A stretch of 64,000 nt of DNA from Flagellimonas amphidinii (GTDB lineage Bacteria; Bacteroidota; Bacteroidia; Flavobacteriales; Flavobacteriaceae): contig NZ_JABFNN010000044.1 in the NCBI RefSeq assembly GCF_013090115.1, positions 1-64,000 on the forward strand, written 5' to 3'. Position 1 is the first letter of the stretch. Every line of letters begins with the position of its first letter. Below the pieces are notes generated by a model. It did not search any database and was not told the DNA's origin. It saw only the letters and a list, made by a program, of their open reading frames with translations. The position numbers were made by a program, and so were the translations under genes. Of the stretch, positions 44,216 to 53,575 are shown in pieces.

Positions 44216-45712
44216 ATGGACCGCAAAGAAAAATTCTTTGAACATATTGAAAAAGGCTATACCACCAAAGGTGATTACATTACAATGGGTGCTGGAATGT
44301 TGGACGGCGAGACCGTTACCAACGCTTTTGTAAAAATACCCTTGAAAACACTCAACCGGCATGGGTTGATTGCTGGCGCAACAGGTACGGGTAAAACCAA
44401 AACCCTTCAGGTGATAGCAGAAAATCTATCGGACAAAGGCATTCCCGTATTGTTGATGGACCTGAAGGGCGATTTGAGCGGAATTGCACAGCCAAGTCCA
44501 GGACATCCCAAAATTGATGAAAGACACGAAAAAATAGGGCTTCCGTTCGAAGCAAAAGGGTTTCCTGTGGAAATTTTATCCCTATCTGATCAAGATGGGG
44601 TTCGATTGCGAGCCACCGTATCTGAATTTGGTCCCGTATTGCTGTCCAGAATTTTGGACCTTACCGTAACCCAAGAAGGCATTGTTGCTGTCGTGTTCAA
44701 ATATTGCGATGATAAAAAGCTCCCGCTACTGGATCTAAAGGATTTTAAAAAAGTACTGCAATACGCTACGGGAGAAGGGAAAAAAGAATTCCAAGAGGCT
44801 TACGGAAGAATCTCCACCAGTTCCACGGGTACTATTTTAAGGAAAATCATTGAATTGGAACAACAAGGCGCTGATATTTTCTTTGGTGAGAAATCTTTCG
44901 AGGTAGATGACTTGGTGCGTATTGATGAAAATGGCCGTGGCTACATCAATATTGTACGACTTACCGATATTCAAGATAGGCCAAAATTGTTTTCCACCTT
45001 TATGCTCAGTCTTTTGGCGGAAATTTATTCAACTTTTCCTGAACAAGGTGATAGCGATAGACCTGAATTGATATTCTTTATAGATGAGGCACATCTTATT
45101 TTTGATAATGCCTCCAAAGCTTTGTTGGATCAAATTGAAAGTATCGTCAAGCTGATACGTTCCAAGGGTATTGGGTTGTATTTTGTCACCCAAAACCCAA
45201 CCGATGTACCAGATGATGTTTTGGCCCAACTGGGGCTTAAGGTACAGCATGCCCTAAGGGCCTTTACCGCCAAGGATAGAAAAGCCATTAAATTGACAGC
45301 TGAAAATTATCCTATTTCCGAGTTCTATGACACCAAAGAAATCTTAACCTCCCTGGGAATAGGTGAGGCATTGATTTCAGCCTTGGATGAAAAAGGAAGG
45401 CCCACACCTTTGGCCGCCACCTTGCTCAGAGCTCCCATGAGCCGTATGGATGTCTTGACGGATGCGGAACTCAAAGAAGCCATTGGCAGGTCTAAACTCA
45501 TCAAAAAATATAATGATGAAGTGGATCGGGAAAGTGCTTATGAAATCTTGAACGAAAAGATTGAAAAGGCTGAAAAAGAAGCCGAAAAGACAACCAGTAG
45601 AAGAAGTACCTCAACCCGAAGAAGCACCCGTATGAATCCAGTGGTAAAAGTGCTTACCAGTGCCACTTTTATCAGGGGAGTATTGGGCGTATTGAAAAAA
45701 GTAATACGATAG
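44216..45712 (+). CDS. HerA-like ATPase (DUF853 family)
   Basis: This 498-residue protein has an N-terminal region with Walker A GATGTGKTKT, Walker B in LIFFIDEAHLIF and arginine-finger-like residues in TAKDRKAIK. The C-terminus is Lys/Glu-rich with a Ser/Thr/Arg stretch. It belongs to the DUF853/YjgR branch of the HerA/FtsK superfamily. I took the ATG at 44216; a TTG at 44207 is in frame. Function in DNA processing is unproven, and no NurA gene is adjacent. Confidence 0.85.
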   Translation: MDRKEKFFEHIEKGYTTKGDYITMGAGMLDGETVTNAFVKIPLKTLNRHGLIAGATGTGKTKTLQVIAENLSDKGIPVLLMDLKGDLSGIAQPSPGHPKIDERHEKIGLPFEAKGFPVEILSLSDQDGVRLRATVSEFGPVLLSRILDLTVTQEGIVAVVFKYCDDKKLPLLDLKDFKKVLQYATGEGKKEFQEAYGRISTSSTGTILRKIIELEQQGADIFFGEKSFEVDDLVRIDENGRGYINIVRLTDIQDRPKLFSTFMLSLLAEIYSTFPEQGDSDRPELIFFIDEAHLIFDNASKALLDQIESIVKLIRSKGIGLYFVTQNPTDVPDDVLAQLGLKVQHALRAFTAKDRKAIKLTAENYPISEFYDTKEILTSLGIGEALISALDEKGRPTPLAATLLRAPMSRMDVLTDAELKEAIGRSKLIKKYNDEVDRESAYEILNEKIEKAEKEAEKTTSRRSTSTRRSTRMNPVVKVLTSATFIRGVLGVLKKVIR

Positions 45713-45730
45713 ACCGTTAATTCTAGTGTT

Positions 45731-46075
45731 TTGAAAAAGAACATTGGCAATAGTGAACATTATGTATGGGGAAACGATTGTGATGGTTGGCGGTTGGTCA
45801 ATACCGACAGCTTGAGTGTGATTCAAGAAAAAATGCCTCCGAATACTTCAGAAAACATCCATTACCACAATAACAGTCAACAATTCTTCTACGTTTTGCA
45901 AGGTACAGCCTCCATGCAACTTAAAGATGAATCCATAGTATTGAACAAAGGGGATGGTTTTCATATAAAACCAGGAATTAAACATCAAATACGGAACGAT
46001 TCTGATAAACCTTTGTTTTTTTTGGTAATCTCGGAACCCACAACACTATCAGATAGAATTGAAGAACCTTTTTAA
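45731..46075 (+). CDS. Small cupin protein
   Basis: This 114-residue single-cupin protein has cupin box 1, HYHNNSQQFFYVLQG, and box 2, GDGFHIKPGIKHQIRN. It starts with a TTG and lies 18 bp after the HerA-like gene, so it is probably co-transcribed. Its catalytic or binding role is not known. Confidence 0.8.
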   Translation: MKKNIGNSEHYVWGNDCDGWRLVNTDSLSVIQEKMPPNTSENIHYHNNSQQFFYVLQGTASMQLKDESIVLNKGDGFHIKPGIKHQIRNDSDKPLFFLVISEPTTLSDRIEEPF

Positions 46076-46085
46076 AAAAACATAC

Positions 46086-46631
46086 ATGAAAAAAATAATT
46101 GCGCCCATTTCTTGCCTTTTTCTCATTTTGATGAGTTGCACCCAAACAGATGCTACTTTCCTGATAACCGAAAATAGCGTAGGTCCGCTTCTGAAAACAA
46201 GCGCTATAGCGGATTTAGAAACACTTTTTGCACAAGATTCCATTGTGAAGGACACCTCGGATCTAAAGGTTGGGAACTCGACCAAAAAAATCAAAATTTT
46301 TGAAAAAGGCGGCAAACAACTCTTGTTGCTAACTCCTAATACGGACAGTATTCCAACTACTGAAAATATAAGAATCATGGATGATCGCTATATGACATCC
46401 AAAGGAATTGGTTTGAAAAGTACTTTTCAAGAAATCCAAGATGAATACGCCATCAACAAAATTGTGACCACACTGAACAGTGTTGTAATTTTTCCGAAGG
46501 CCAGCAATTTGTATTTCACTATTGACAAGGACCAGCTTCCATCGAACTTAAAATACACTACTTCAAGTATTGAAGCTGTTCAAATACCGGGGACAGCTAA
46601 AATAAAATACTTGATGTTGGGGTGGGAATAG
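46086..46631 (+). CDS. Lipoprotein of unknown function
   Basis: This 181-residue protein has a lipobox (ILMSC, Cys17). I chose the ATG at 46086, which gives a normal leader; an in-frame start at 46059 would overlap the cupin gene. The mature domain is small, alpha/beta, with no recognised motif. The 3' end lies 1 bp from the convergent HxlR gene. Confidence 0.7.
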   Translation: MKKIIAPISCLFLILMSCTQTDATFLITENSVGPLLKTSAIADLETLFAQDSIVKDTSDLKVGNSTKKIKIFEKGGKQLLLLTPNTDSIPTTENIRIMDDRYMTSKGIGLKSTFQEIQDEYAINKIVTTLNSVVIFPKASNLYFTIDKDQLPSNLKYTTSSIEAVQIPGTAKIKYLMLGWE

Positions 46632-46632
46632 C

Positions 46633-47055
46633 CTAAATTAATCCGTATTTCTCACGATTGGCTATCACTTTGGGGCTGTTGGCCTGCATCCACTCGGTCA
46701 ATTCCAAAAGTTTTTCCACATACGTTTGCCCAAAGTCAGTTAAGCTGTACTCCACTCGTATAGGGACTTCGGCATAAGCTTTTCTGGAGATATAACCGTC
46801 CGCTTCAAGCACTTTCAATCGCTGGCTCAATACTTTATTGGATATGCCATAAACGTATTTCTTCAACTTGTTGAAACGTAAAACAGGAAAGTATCCCAAC
46901 CAAAGAATGATCAACGTACTCCATTGATCAGAAGCTACTGACATCACATCACGCACGGGGCAAAGTTCAGGTGGATGTTTGTAGTCTATATGGCCGAACA
47001 TTTTTTCTATTTTTTTTGCCATTCTAACCTTCTGGTTTTCAGTAACAGTTTCCAT
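46633..47055 (-). CDS. HxlR-family transcription regulator
   Basis: This 140-residue winged-helix protein has the usual HxlR pattern: CPVRDVMSVASDQWSTLIILWLG, a recognition region around YGISNKVLSQRLKVLEADGYISRKAY, and LTDFGQTYVEKLLELTEWM. An inverted repeat GTTAC-N5-GTAAC sits just before the divergent hydrolase gene at 47153, so it probably represses that gene. The conserved Cys26 near the start of the domain may make it redox-responsive. Confidence 0.9.
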   Translation of the reverse strand: METVTENQKVRMAKKIEKMFGHIDYKHPPELCPVRDVMSVASDQWSTLIILWLGYFPVLRFNKLKKYVYGISNKVLSQRLKVLEADGYISRKAYAEVPIRVEYSLTDFGQTYVEKLLELTEWMQANSPKVIANREKYGLI

Positions 47056-47134
47056 ATATATACTTGGTTTGGGCTTAGTGACTTCTTTTCAGTTTGAAAA
47101 TGAATGTTTAATTTTAGTTTCTCTAAAAGAGTAA

Positions 47135-47149
47135 GTTACAAAAAGTAAC
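47135..47149 (+). promoter_or_regulatory. Probable HxlR operator
   Basis: GTTAC-AAAAA-GTAAC is a perfect inverted repeat ending 3 bp before the ATG of the hydrolase gene, over its ribosome-binding region. Its divergent neighbour is the HxlR gene. The placement would block translation or transcription start of the hydrolase when bound. Confidence 0.6.
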
Positions 47150-47152
47150 CTT

Positions 47153-47992
47153 ATGAAGAAAATCCTGACCAAAATACTTCCCCTGGCTTATGGCAAGTAT
47201 TTCAATGTTTACGCTCTTTTTTCTCCCAAAAAAGCAGCACATAAGGCATTTAATTTATTCTGTACTGTACGCAAGGGAAGAGTGCTACCACAACAAAAAG
47301 ATTATTTGGAAGAAGCCAAGCATTCTGTAGAAGAAATTGCAGGGCATCAAATACAATCTTACCATTGGAAAGGAAACAAAGAGACAGTCTTATTGGTACA
47401 CGGTTGGGAGAGCAATACTTTCCGTTGGCGAAATCTTATCAAAAAACTTCGGGAAGCAGATTTTAACATTATAGCTTTTGATGCTCCTGCGCATGGACAT
47501 TCTTCCGGAAAACTACTCTACGTACCTCTATATGAAGAGGCTGTACACTTTATGGCTCAAAAATATGACCCAAAATTTCTTGTTGGCCATTCTGTCGGCG
47601 GCATGACCTTGATGTACAATGAATATAAAAATCCAAATCCCCAGGTTGATAAAATGGTGGTAATTGGAGCCCCATCCGAGTTTTATGAGATCATGGATCA
47701 TTATCAAGATCTTTTACGCTTTAACAATAGGGTAATGAAAGCTTTGGATACTTATATCCATACTAGATTTGGATTTCACATTCGGGACTTTTCTACATCA
47801 AAATTCGCACAATCCAACACAAAAAAGGGATTGCTTTTCCATGATACTTTGGATGCCATAGCTCCTTATCATGCCTCAGAAAGTGTGAGCAAGAACTGGA
47901 AAGGCAGTAAACTTATCAGCACCAAAGGTTTAGGCCATTCCATGCATCAAGAAGAAGTAAATGACCAAATTGTAGCTTTTTTGCAAGCTTAA
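47153..47992 (+). CDS. Alpha/beta hydrolase
   Basis: This 279-residue protein is of the alpha/beta-hydrolase fold: oxyanion HGWESN, nucleophile elbow VGHSVGG, and terminal His in [10 protein letters not shown]. No signal peptide. The substrate cannot be inferred. It is divergent from the HxlR regulator with a shared operator, so it may answer to an electrophile or similar signal. Confidence 0.85.
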   Translation: MKKILTKILPLAYGKYFNVYALFSPKKAAHKAFNLFCTVRKGRVLPQQKDYLEEAKHSVEEIAGHQIQSYHWKGNKETVLLVHGWESNTFRWRNLIKKLREADFNIIAFDAPAHGHSSGKLLYVPLYEEAVHFMAQKYDPKFLVGHSVGGMTLMYNEYKNPNPQVDKMVVIGAPSEFYEIMDHYQDLLRFNNRVMKALDTYIHTRFGFHIRDFSTSKFAQSNTKKGLLFHDTLDAIAPYHASESVSKNWKGSKLISTKGLGHSMHQEEVNDQIVAFLQA

Positions 47993-48026
47993 TAAAGAAG
48001 TCCTAATTTTCAAGAAAACTTGTCTT

Positions 48027-48449
48027 ATGCAAAACATCACTCCTTTTCATGTTGCCATTCCTGTACATAATTTGGATGCCTGTAGAACTTTTTACAGAGA
48101 AGTTTTGGAATGTGAAGAAGGCCGAAGCAGCGATCATTGGGTAGATTTCAATTTATTTGGCCACCAGTTGGTCATTCATTACAAACCTAAATCCGAAGAA
48201 GAATTACACACCAATCCTGTTGATGGCAAAAACGTTCCTGTTCCCCACTATGGTGTAGTTTTACCTTGGGAAACCTTCCAATCTTTTTCCAAAAAGCTAC
48301 AAGAAAAAGGAATTGAGTTTATTATTGAACCCTACATTCGGTTTCAAGGTGAGGTTGGGGAGCAAGCTACCATGTTTTTCCTGGATCCAGCTGGTAACGC
48401 ACTGGAGTTTAAAGCATTCAAGGATATAGGGCAATTGTTCGCCAAATAA
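48027..48449 (+). CDS. Glyoxalase/VOC-family protein
   Basis: This 140-residue vicinal-oxygen-chelate protein starts with [22 protein letters not shown] and has metal-ligand-like residues HYK and [15 protein letters not shown]. It is 34 bp after the hydrolase gene and may be co-regulated by HxlR. The function of the particular member is unknown. Confidence 0.85.
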   Translation: MQNITPFHVAIPVHNLDACRTFYREVLECEEGRSSDHWVDFNLFGHQLVIHYKPKSEEELHTNPVDGKNVPVPHYGVVLPWETFQSFSKKLQEKGIEFIIEPYIRFQGEVGEQATMFFLDPAGNALEFKAFKDIGQLFAK

Positions 48450-48451
48450 CA

Positions 48452-49084
48452 TCAACCCAATGTAAGTCCTTTTCTTTTTACCCAAAAGTGGGCAAAAATT
48501 ACGTTGGGCACCCAGCATAACCAAGCCACAATCTTATAGGCAATGAGAAATTCTCCAAAAACCATGGTCAGCAATGGCAACCAAATACGAAGCGTAACCG
48601 CAGCAAAACATGCCGCATAACTATAGATCATCATCCCCTGATGCAAAGAAAGGTCGTTCCTTCTAATGGCAACATACGCTCTTAATGTAGTGTATAGCCA
48701 AATCAATCCCAGTAAAATAAATCCTAAGGAAGAGACTAATCCACCAGTCGCAAAGAAACCTATGTAAATACCGCAGAGACCACTGACTAATACCGCCAAT
48801 ACATAAACCTTGCCCAAATTGCGATGTAGTTTTAGGTTTTTGGCCCTAATCTTCTTGCTAAACTGGGACCATCCCGTCAACAATGCCAGACCTCCAAAAG
48901 AAATATGTCCGTAAAATCCAATTTGCCAAATCCTGTTGGATAGGATTTCTGAAGTTTTACTGGATAAGAGACCGAATTCAGTAGTGGTAAATAGGTATAT
49001 TAAGGGATACAGACCAATACTGATGGCCAAAACAACAAACACTATCCAAACGACCATATTTCTAGTCCTAGCTGTCATTTTCAA
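48452..49084 (-). CDS. DUF2306 membrane protein
   Basis: This 210-residue protein has about seven hydrophobic helices and conserved features of the DUF2306 family: GHISFGGLALLTGWSQF, KLHRNLGKVYVLAV, and Arg in LSLHQGMMIYSYAACFAAVTLRIWLP. The family is linked by some to membrane-bound redox or quinone proteins, but the role is not established. It is convergent with the VOC gene, 2 bp apart. Confidence 0.8.
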   Translation of the reverse strand: MKMTARTRNMVVWIVFVVLAISIGLYPLIYLFTTTEFGLLSSKTSEILSNRIWQIGFYGHISFGGLALLTGWSQFSKKIRAKNLKLHRNLGKVYVLAVLVSGLCGIYIGFFATGGLVSSLGFILLGLIWLYTTLRAYVAIRRNDLSLHQGMMIYSYAACFAAVTLRIWLPLLTMVFGEFLIAYKIVAWLCWVPNVIFAHFWVKRKGLTLG

Positions 49085-49196
49085 TGATTTATCGGAAGTA
49101 AGTTATCGAATATTTGGGGTAAAAAACAAGAATATGAAGGCTGAATCGTTATTTAAGATGCCAAACGGGCTTTAGTGCCTCCCAAATTGTATTATT

Positions 49197-49349
49197 ATGA
49201 AAATTATCCTACTATTGATTACGGTGTGCTTCGCATCAATGGCCGTAACTAGTTGCACCAATGATGAGGGTGAAAATGATCTGGACTTCATTACCCCGGA
49301 AGAGGAGCAACAAATCTTGGGTGAAACCGAAAAAATGGAACGCACTTAG
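49197..49349 (+). CDS. Very small lipoprotein, 50 residues
   Basis: The frame encodes a leader with lipobox-like AVTSC (Cys19) and a short acidic tail (NDEGENDLDFITPEEEQQ). It resembles other tiny Bacteroidota lipoproteins of unknown role. Its stop overlaps the convergent folD stop by 4 bp. Because of its size it could be missed by gene callers. Confidence 0.6.
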   Translation: MKIILLLITVCFASMAVTSCTNDEGENDLDFITPEEEQQILGETEKMERT

Positions 49350-50224
49350 TTCTTGTGGCGTGCTCTCGCCAGTAAAGTATTTTTAAGCAACATGGCAATG
49401 GTCATGGGCCCAACACCTCCAGGTACTGGGGTAATATGGGATGCTTTTTGACTTACTCCGTCAAAATCCACGTCTCCTGTGATGTAATATCCTCTTTCGC
49501 GTGTCTCATCTGGAACTCTGGTTATTCCCACATCAATCACAACAACACCATCTTTTACCATATCTGCTTTTAGGAACTTTGGCACACCCAAAGCTGATAC
49601 TATGATGTCGGCATTTTTGGTAAAGTATTCTATGTTTTGTGTCCTGCTATGGGTTAATGTGACCGTAGAATTCGCCGCCTTCCCTTTTTGACTCATCAAA
49701 ATACTAATAGGTCGGCCTACAATATGGCTACGTCCAATAACAACGGTATGTTTACCTTCAGTATCCACATCATAACGCTTTAACAACTCCATGATTCCAA
49801 AAGGTGTAGCCGGGATGAAGGACTGCATATCCAAAGCCATTTTTCCAAAATTAGCCGGATGGAATCCGTCCACGTCTTTATCTGGGTCAACTGCCATCAA
49901 TACTTTTTGCTCATTTATGTGTTTGGGCAAAGGTAATTGCACAATATAACCGTCAATATCTGAGTTTGCATTCAGGGCATCTACTTGTTGCAATAACTCC
50001 TCCTCGGTAGTTTCCTCGGGCAAATGCACCAAGGTAGATTCAAAGCCTATTTTTTTGCAGGAACGCACTTTACTGCCCACATAGGTAAGACTGGCTCCGT
50101 CATTTCCTACTAAAACAGCGGCCAAATGAGGTACTTTTTCACCTCGCTCCTTCATTTGTGCCACCTCAACGGCTATTTCTTCTTTAATTTGGTTCGATAT
50201 CTTTTTTCCGTCAAGGATTTCCAT
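49346..50224 (-). CDS. folD: Bifunctional methylene-THF dehydrogenase / cyclohydrolase
   Basis: This 292-residue FolD interconverts 5,10-methylene-THF, methenyl-THF and 10-formyl-THF. Motifs include TYVGSKVRSCKKIGF (catalytic Tyr48/Lys52), DKDVDGFHPANFG, NADP-loop VVIGRSHIVGRPIS and the C-terminal TPVPGGVGPMTIA. It lies 33 bp downstream of ffh on the same strand; co-transcription is likely. Confidence 0.95.
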   Translation of the reverse strand: MEILDGKKISNQIKEEIAVEVAQMKERGEKVPHLAAVLVGNDGASLTYVGSKVRSCKKIGFESTLVHLPEETTEEELLQQVDALNANSDIDGYIVQLPLPKHINEQKVLMAVDPDKDVDGFHPANFGKMALDMQSFIPATPFGIMELLKRYDVDTEGKHTVVIGRSHIVGRPISILMSQKGKAANSTVTLTHSRTQNIEYFTKNADIIVSALGVPKFLKADMVKDGVVVIDVGITRVPDETRERGYYITGDVDFDGVSQKASHITPVPGGVGPMTIAMLLKNTLLARARHKN

Positions 50225-50257
50225 TGGTAAACTAGTCTGATTGGTTGTTTTTTGGTT

Positions 50258-51586
50258 TTATCGCATATTCTGCATCATCTGCATCATCTTTTTGCCACCT
50301 CCACCTTGCATCATCTTCATCATTTTGCTCATTTGCTGAAACTGCTTCAATAACTGGTTCACCTCTTGGATAGAAGTACCACTACCGGCTGCAATACGCT
50401 TTTTTCTACTGGCATTCAATTTTGAAGGATTTGAACGTTCATCGGGTGTCATGGAATGGATAATGGCTTCAATGTGTTTGAAGGCATCATCATCTATATC
50501 CAAACCTTTCATGGCCTTACCAGCTCCTGGAATCATCCCAATGAGGTCCTTCATGTTCCCCATTTTCTTGATTTGTTGTATTTGGCTCAAGAAATCATCA
50601 AACCCAAAGCGATTTTTGGCAATCTTCTTTTGGATTTTTCTGGCTTGCTCTTCATCAAACTGTTCTTGGGCACGCTCCACCAAGGAAACCACATCTCCCA
50701 TCCCAAGGATACGATCTGCCATCCTTGAAGGGTAGAAAACATCAATGGCCTCCATTTTTTCACCGGTACCGATGAACTTAATGGGTTTTTCCACTACAGA
50801 TTTTATGGAAATAGCGGCTCCACCTCGGGTATCACCATCCAATTTGGTAAGGATTACCCCATCAAAATTCAATACATCATTGAACGCTTTTGCCGTATTC
50901 ACTGCATCTTGACCTGTCATGGAATCCACCACGAACAAGGTTTCATTGGGGGTAATGGCTCTATGGATATTGGCAATTTCGGTCATCATCTGCTCATCCA
51001 CAGCCAAACGACCAGCAGTATCCACAATGACCACATTGGCACCAATACTTTTTGCATGTTTTACCCCTGCTTTGGCAATGGCAACTGGGTCGTTGCTTTC
51101 ACGATCAGAATAAACTTCTGCTCCTATCTGCTCTCCAACAATGTGCAATTGGTCAATCGCTGCAGGACGGTAAACATCACAAGCTACCAAAACTGCTTTC
51201 TTGCTTTTTTTACTTTGAAGGTAATTGGCCAGTTTTCCAGAGAAAGTCGTTTTACCAGAACCCTGAAGACCGGACATAAGGATAATGGATGGGTTTCCGG
51301 AAAGATCAACATCCTGCGCTTCACCTCCCATTAACTGGGTCAATTCATCCTTTACGATCTTGACCATCAATTGACCAGGCTGCAAAGTGGTCAATACATT
51401 CTGTCCCAGTGCCTTTTCCTTGACCTTATTGGTAAATTCCTTGGCTATCTTAAAGTTAACATCCGCATCCAACAAAGCTCTCCGAACTTCCTTGAGGGTT
51501 TCCGCAACATTGATTTCCGTTATCTGCCCATGTCCCTTGAGGACGTGGAATGCTTTATCCAGCTTATCACTTAAATTATCGAACAT
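50258..51586 (-). CDS. ffh: Signal recognition particle GTPase
   Basis: This 442-residue Ffh has an N-domain (1-90) and a G-domain with LMSGLQGSGKTTFSGKLA, DTAGRLAVD and TKLDGDTRGG. The Met-rich M-domain ends MKMMQGGGGKKMMQMM and binds 4.5S RNA and signal sequences. It directs co-translational insertion of inner-membrane proteins. Length is normal. No 4.5S RNA gene was recognised in the window. Confidence 0.97.
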   Translation of the reverse strand: MFDNLSDKLDKAFHVLKGHGQITEINVAETLKEVRRALLDADVNFKIAKEFTNKVKEKALGQNVLTTLQPGQLMVKIVKDELTQLMGGEAQDVDLSGNPSIILMSGLQGSGKTTFSGKLANYLQSKKSKKAVLVACDVYRPAAIDQLHIVGEQIGAEVYSDRESNDPVAIAKAGVKHAKSIGANVVIVDTAGRLAVDEQMMTEIANIHRAITPNETLFVVDSMTGQDAVNTAKAFNDVLNFDGVILTKLDGDTRGGAAISIKSVVEKPIKFIGTGEKMEAIDVFYPSRMADRILGMGDVVSLVERAQEQFDEEQARKIQKKIAKNRFGFDDFLSQIQQIKKMGNMKDLIGMIPGAGKAMKGLDIDDDAFKHIEAIIHSMTPDERSNPSKLNASRKKRIAAGSGTSIQEVNQLLKQFQQMSKMMKMMQGGGGKKMMQMMQNMR

Positions 51587-51638
51587 AGTCGCGCTTCACT
51601 TTTAAAAGAAGACAAATTTAAGAATAATAAAAGGAAAA

Positions 51639-51662
51639 GGACGGCTTTGGGGAGAGCCGTCC
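51639..51662 (-). terminator. Terminator of the acidic lipoprotein gene
   Basis: Arms GGACGGCT and AGCCGTCC form a perfect 8-bp stem. On the minus strand it is followed by TTTTCCTTTTATT. It separates the 51689-53461 gene from ffh. Confidence 0.85.
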
Positions 51663-51688
51663 TTTTCATCAAAAGAATGGGGAAAAAT

Positions 51689-53461
51689 TTATGGTTTTTC
51701 AAAAACTAGGGTTTCCATTGAACTGTCGTCGCTTTCGTCTTTTAATTCTATTCTTGAAGCCGTAACTTCCACGATCTTCCAATCGTCAGTCAGCTCGCCA
51801 AAGATGCCGTCATCTTCAAAATTGAGATAGAATTTCAACCCTTCATCATCAGAATCTCTAAGGATTCTCCAAAGTCCGGCAATTTGTGGGTCGTCATTGA
51901 TAGACACTTCCACTTGGTGAAACATGGAGAAATTGAAATCCATATCGGCAAACTCTTCAGTAAGATTTTCTTGACCATCTTGGTATAGGGTCACGTTCCA
52001 TGGTCCACCCATCATAATATTTCTGATTTCTGGAACATCGCCATCATTGGCGCTATCGTCACAAACTCGTAGTAAAATCAATTCGTAATCGGTTTCTTCG
52101 ATTTCAAACTTCAATCTGTTATCATCGAGATCTCTCAATGGCCACTCAAAGCTTACACCTGGCTCATCACCCATGGTAATCATCAAGGAAAGCACCATGT
52201 CATTGTTAAATCCTATTTCCCAAGTACCTTCTGAGGTATTAATCCCGTTGCTCAACTTAACAACACCTTCAGCCATGAACTTGAATTCGTATCCAAGAAG
52301 TCTCTCTATTTCTTCTCCTTGGTTCTTTACTTTTTTGATGATCCATTCACATTCTTTCAAAATTTCCCTCAATGTGTCTGGGCCAGTCTCTTCATCTGGG
52401 TCTTCAATATCACATCGTTGTTTTAGAATAATCTTGTTGCCATTTTCAGCATACAACTTGATTCTATATTCAGAAATCTCGTATACCAACCATTCCAAGT
52501 TAAAGTCTACCAAGGTTTCAAACTCCAAGGTCAATAGCGGACCGTTATCTGTCTGACTTGTGCTCCAAGTACCACTCAGTAAAGCCCCGGCACGATTTTT
52601 TACTGTTACTGCTCCGTCCTCGGTAAAATTCATTATGTATTCCAAGTACTGATCAGTATTGTTCTCATTGTCCCTAATTACCTCACGAACTTCCCAAGGG
52701 CATTTCATCAAATAGGCATCTAAACGTTCTTCATCAAAATCATCGTCATTGTAATCATCATCATCATCCTCATCACATTCATCTTTTGCATTTTCCAAAG
52801 CAATGGCCAGTTCAGCGTTGGTATTCACAACAATTTCAGTACCATCATATTTTTTCAGGGTAACTGGAAAGTCTAAGCTTATTAAGTCATTGTCTTCTAA
52901 ACCATCAAAGAATTTTCTCAATTGCTCATCGCTTTCCACAACAACTTCACCTGTTTGCTGATTGTTTACATCAAATGTGTAAAGAGTAATAGGGTAAACA
53001 AAATCGATACATTCAATATCATCATCTTCTCCACCTTCAAGACATTTATCTGCAAGTTCTCTTAAGTGTTCCTTGCTTTCAATAACAATCTCTGTAAAAT
53101 CAGCAAGGGTAATTGTAACAGGGAATAAAATATCAAGAATATCATCATCATCATCTACTTCATCAAAAATCTCCTCTATGGCGTGGAGGTCTTCTTTTGA
53201 ATCAATGGTGATTTCAATTCCGTTTACTTCGACGGTATAAGGGAATTGCACTGCAAAACAGCTGGCGCCGTCTACAATATTGTCATAAGAACCATCATTG
53301 GAAGATGTTTTCTCAATCAATGCTGCAGTGGAAGAATTGGCAGTGATGGTTTCTTGTTCTTCACCTCCGTTTACTTCCTCAAATTCTGACTGACAAGCAG
53401 TAAAACTCAAGACCAGGACAAAAAGGCTGGTGTATAACAAGTTATTCAAGAACTTTTTCAT
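51689..53461 (-). CDS. Acidic lipoprotein with two kinds of internal repeats
   Basis: This 590-residue protein has a lipobox (SFTAC, Cys23). The first part (about 60-240) has four units of about 55 residues with a pattern FPVTI-----EI-I-S-E-L (each ending in a helix). An Asp-rich stretch (DECDEDDDDDYNDDDFDEE, 19 residues) follows. Then come three beta-barrel-like units of about 110 residues with W-V, a GTW turn and LKL/ELILL strands. I do not recognise the family. It probably sits on the cell surface. It is divergent from the ECF sigma gene and may be part of the same transduction system. Confidence 0.7.
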   Translation of the reverse strand: MKKFLNNLLYTSLFVLVLSFTACQSEFEEVNGGEEQETITANSSTAALIEKTSSNDGSYDNIVDGASCFAVQFPYTVEVNGIEITIDSKEDLHAIEEIFDEVDDDDDILDILFPVTITLADFTEIVIESKEHLRELADKCLEGGEDDDIECIDFVYPITLYTFDVNNQQTGEVVVESDEQLRKFFDGLEDNDLISLDFPVTLKKYDGTEIVVNTNAELAIALENAKDECDEDDDDDYNDDDFDEERLDAYLMKCPWEVREVIRDNENNTDQYLEYIMNFTEDGAVTVKNRAGALLSGTWSTSQTDNGPLLTLEFETLVDFNLEWLVYEISEYRIKLYAENGNKIILKQRCDIEDPDEETGPDTLREILKECEWIIKKVKNQGEEIERLLGYEFKFMAEGVVKLSNGINTSEGTWEIGFNNDMVLSLMITMGDEPGVSFEWPLRDLDDNRLKFEIEETDYELILLRVCDDSANDGDVPEIRNIMMGGPWNVTLYQDGQENLTEEFADMDFNFSMFHQVEVSINDDPQIAGLWRILRDSDDEGLKFYLNFEDDGIFGELTDDWKIVEVTASRIELKDESDDSSMETLVFEKP

Positions 53462-53545
53462 AACGAATTTGGATTTTGGGGTTAAAATTCATTTCTAAAA
53501 CAATTTTCTTAAAAAAAACCCTACTTTATCTTAATTTTTTTAAAA

Positions 53546-53553
53546 TATCTTTG
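53546..53553 (+). promoter_or_regulatory. Probable -7 box of the ECF sigma gene
   Basis: TATCTTTG is a perfect TAnnTTTG match, ending 22 nt before the ATG at 53576. The region upstream is A/T-rich and a -33 TTTG was not clear. Confidence 0.6.
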
Positions 53554-53575
53554 AAAACTGAACAATCTTTCCCAC

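Noticed and set aside
50909-51334. Long open frames opposite ffh and opposite other large genes (for example 52173-52556 and 22230-22574).
   Set aside because: They are antisense or out-of-frame shadows of clear protein-coding genes, without signal peptides, family motifs or spacing that would support them.
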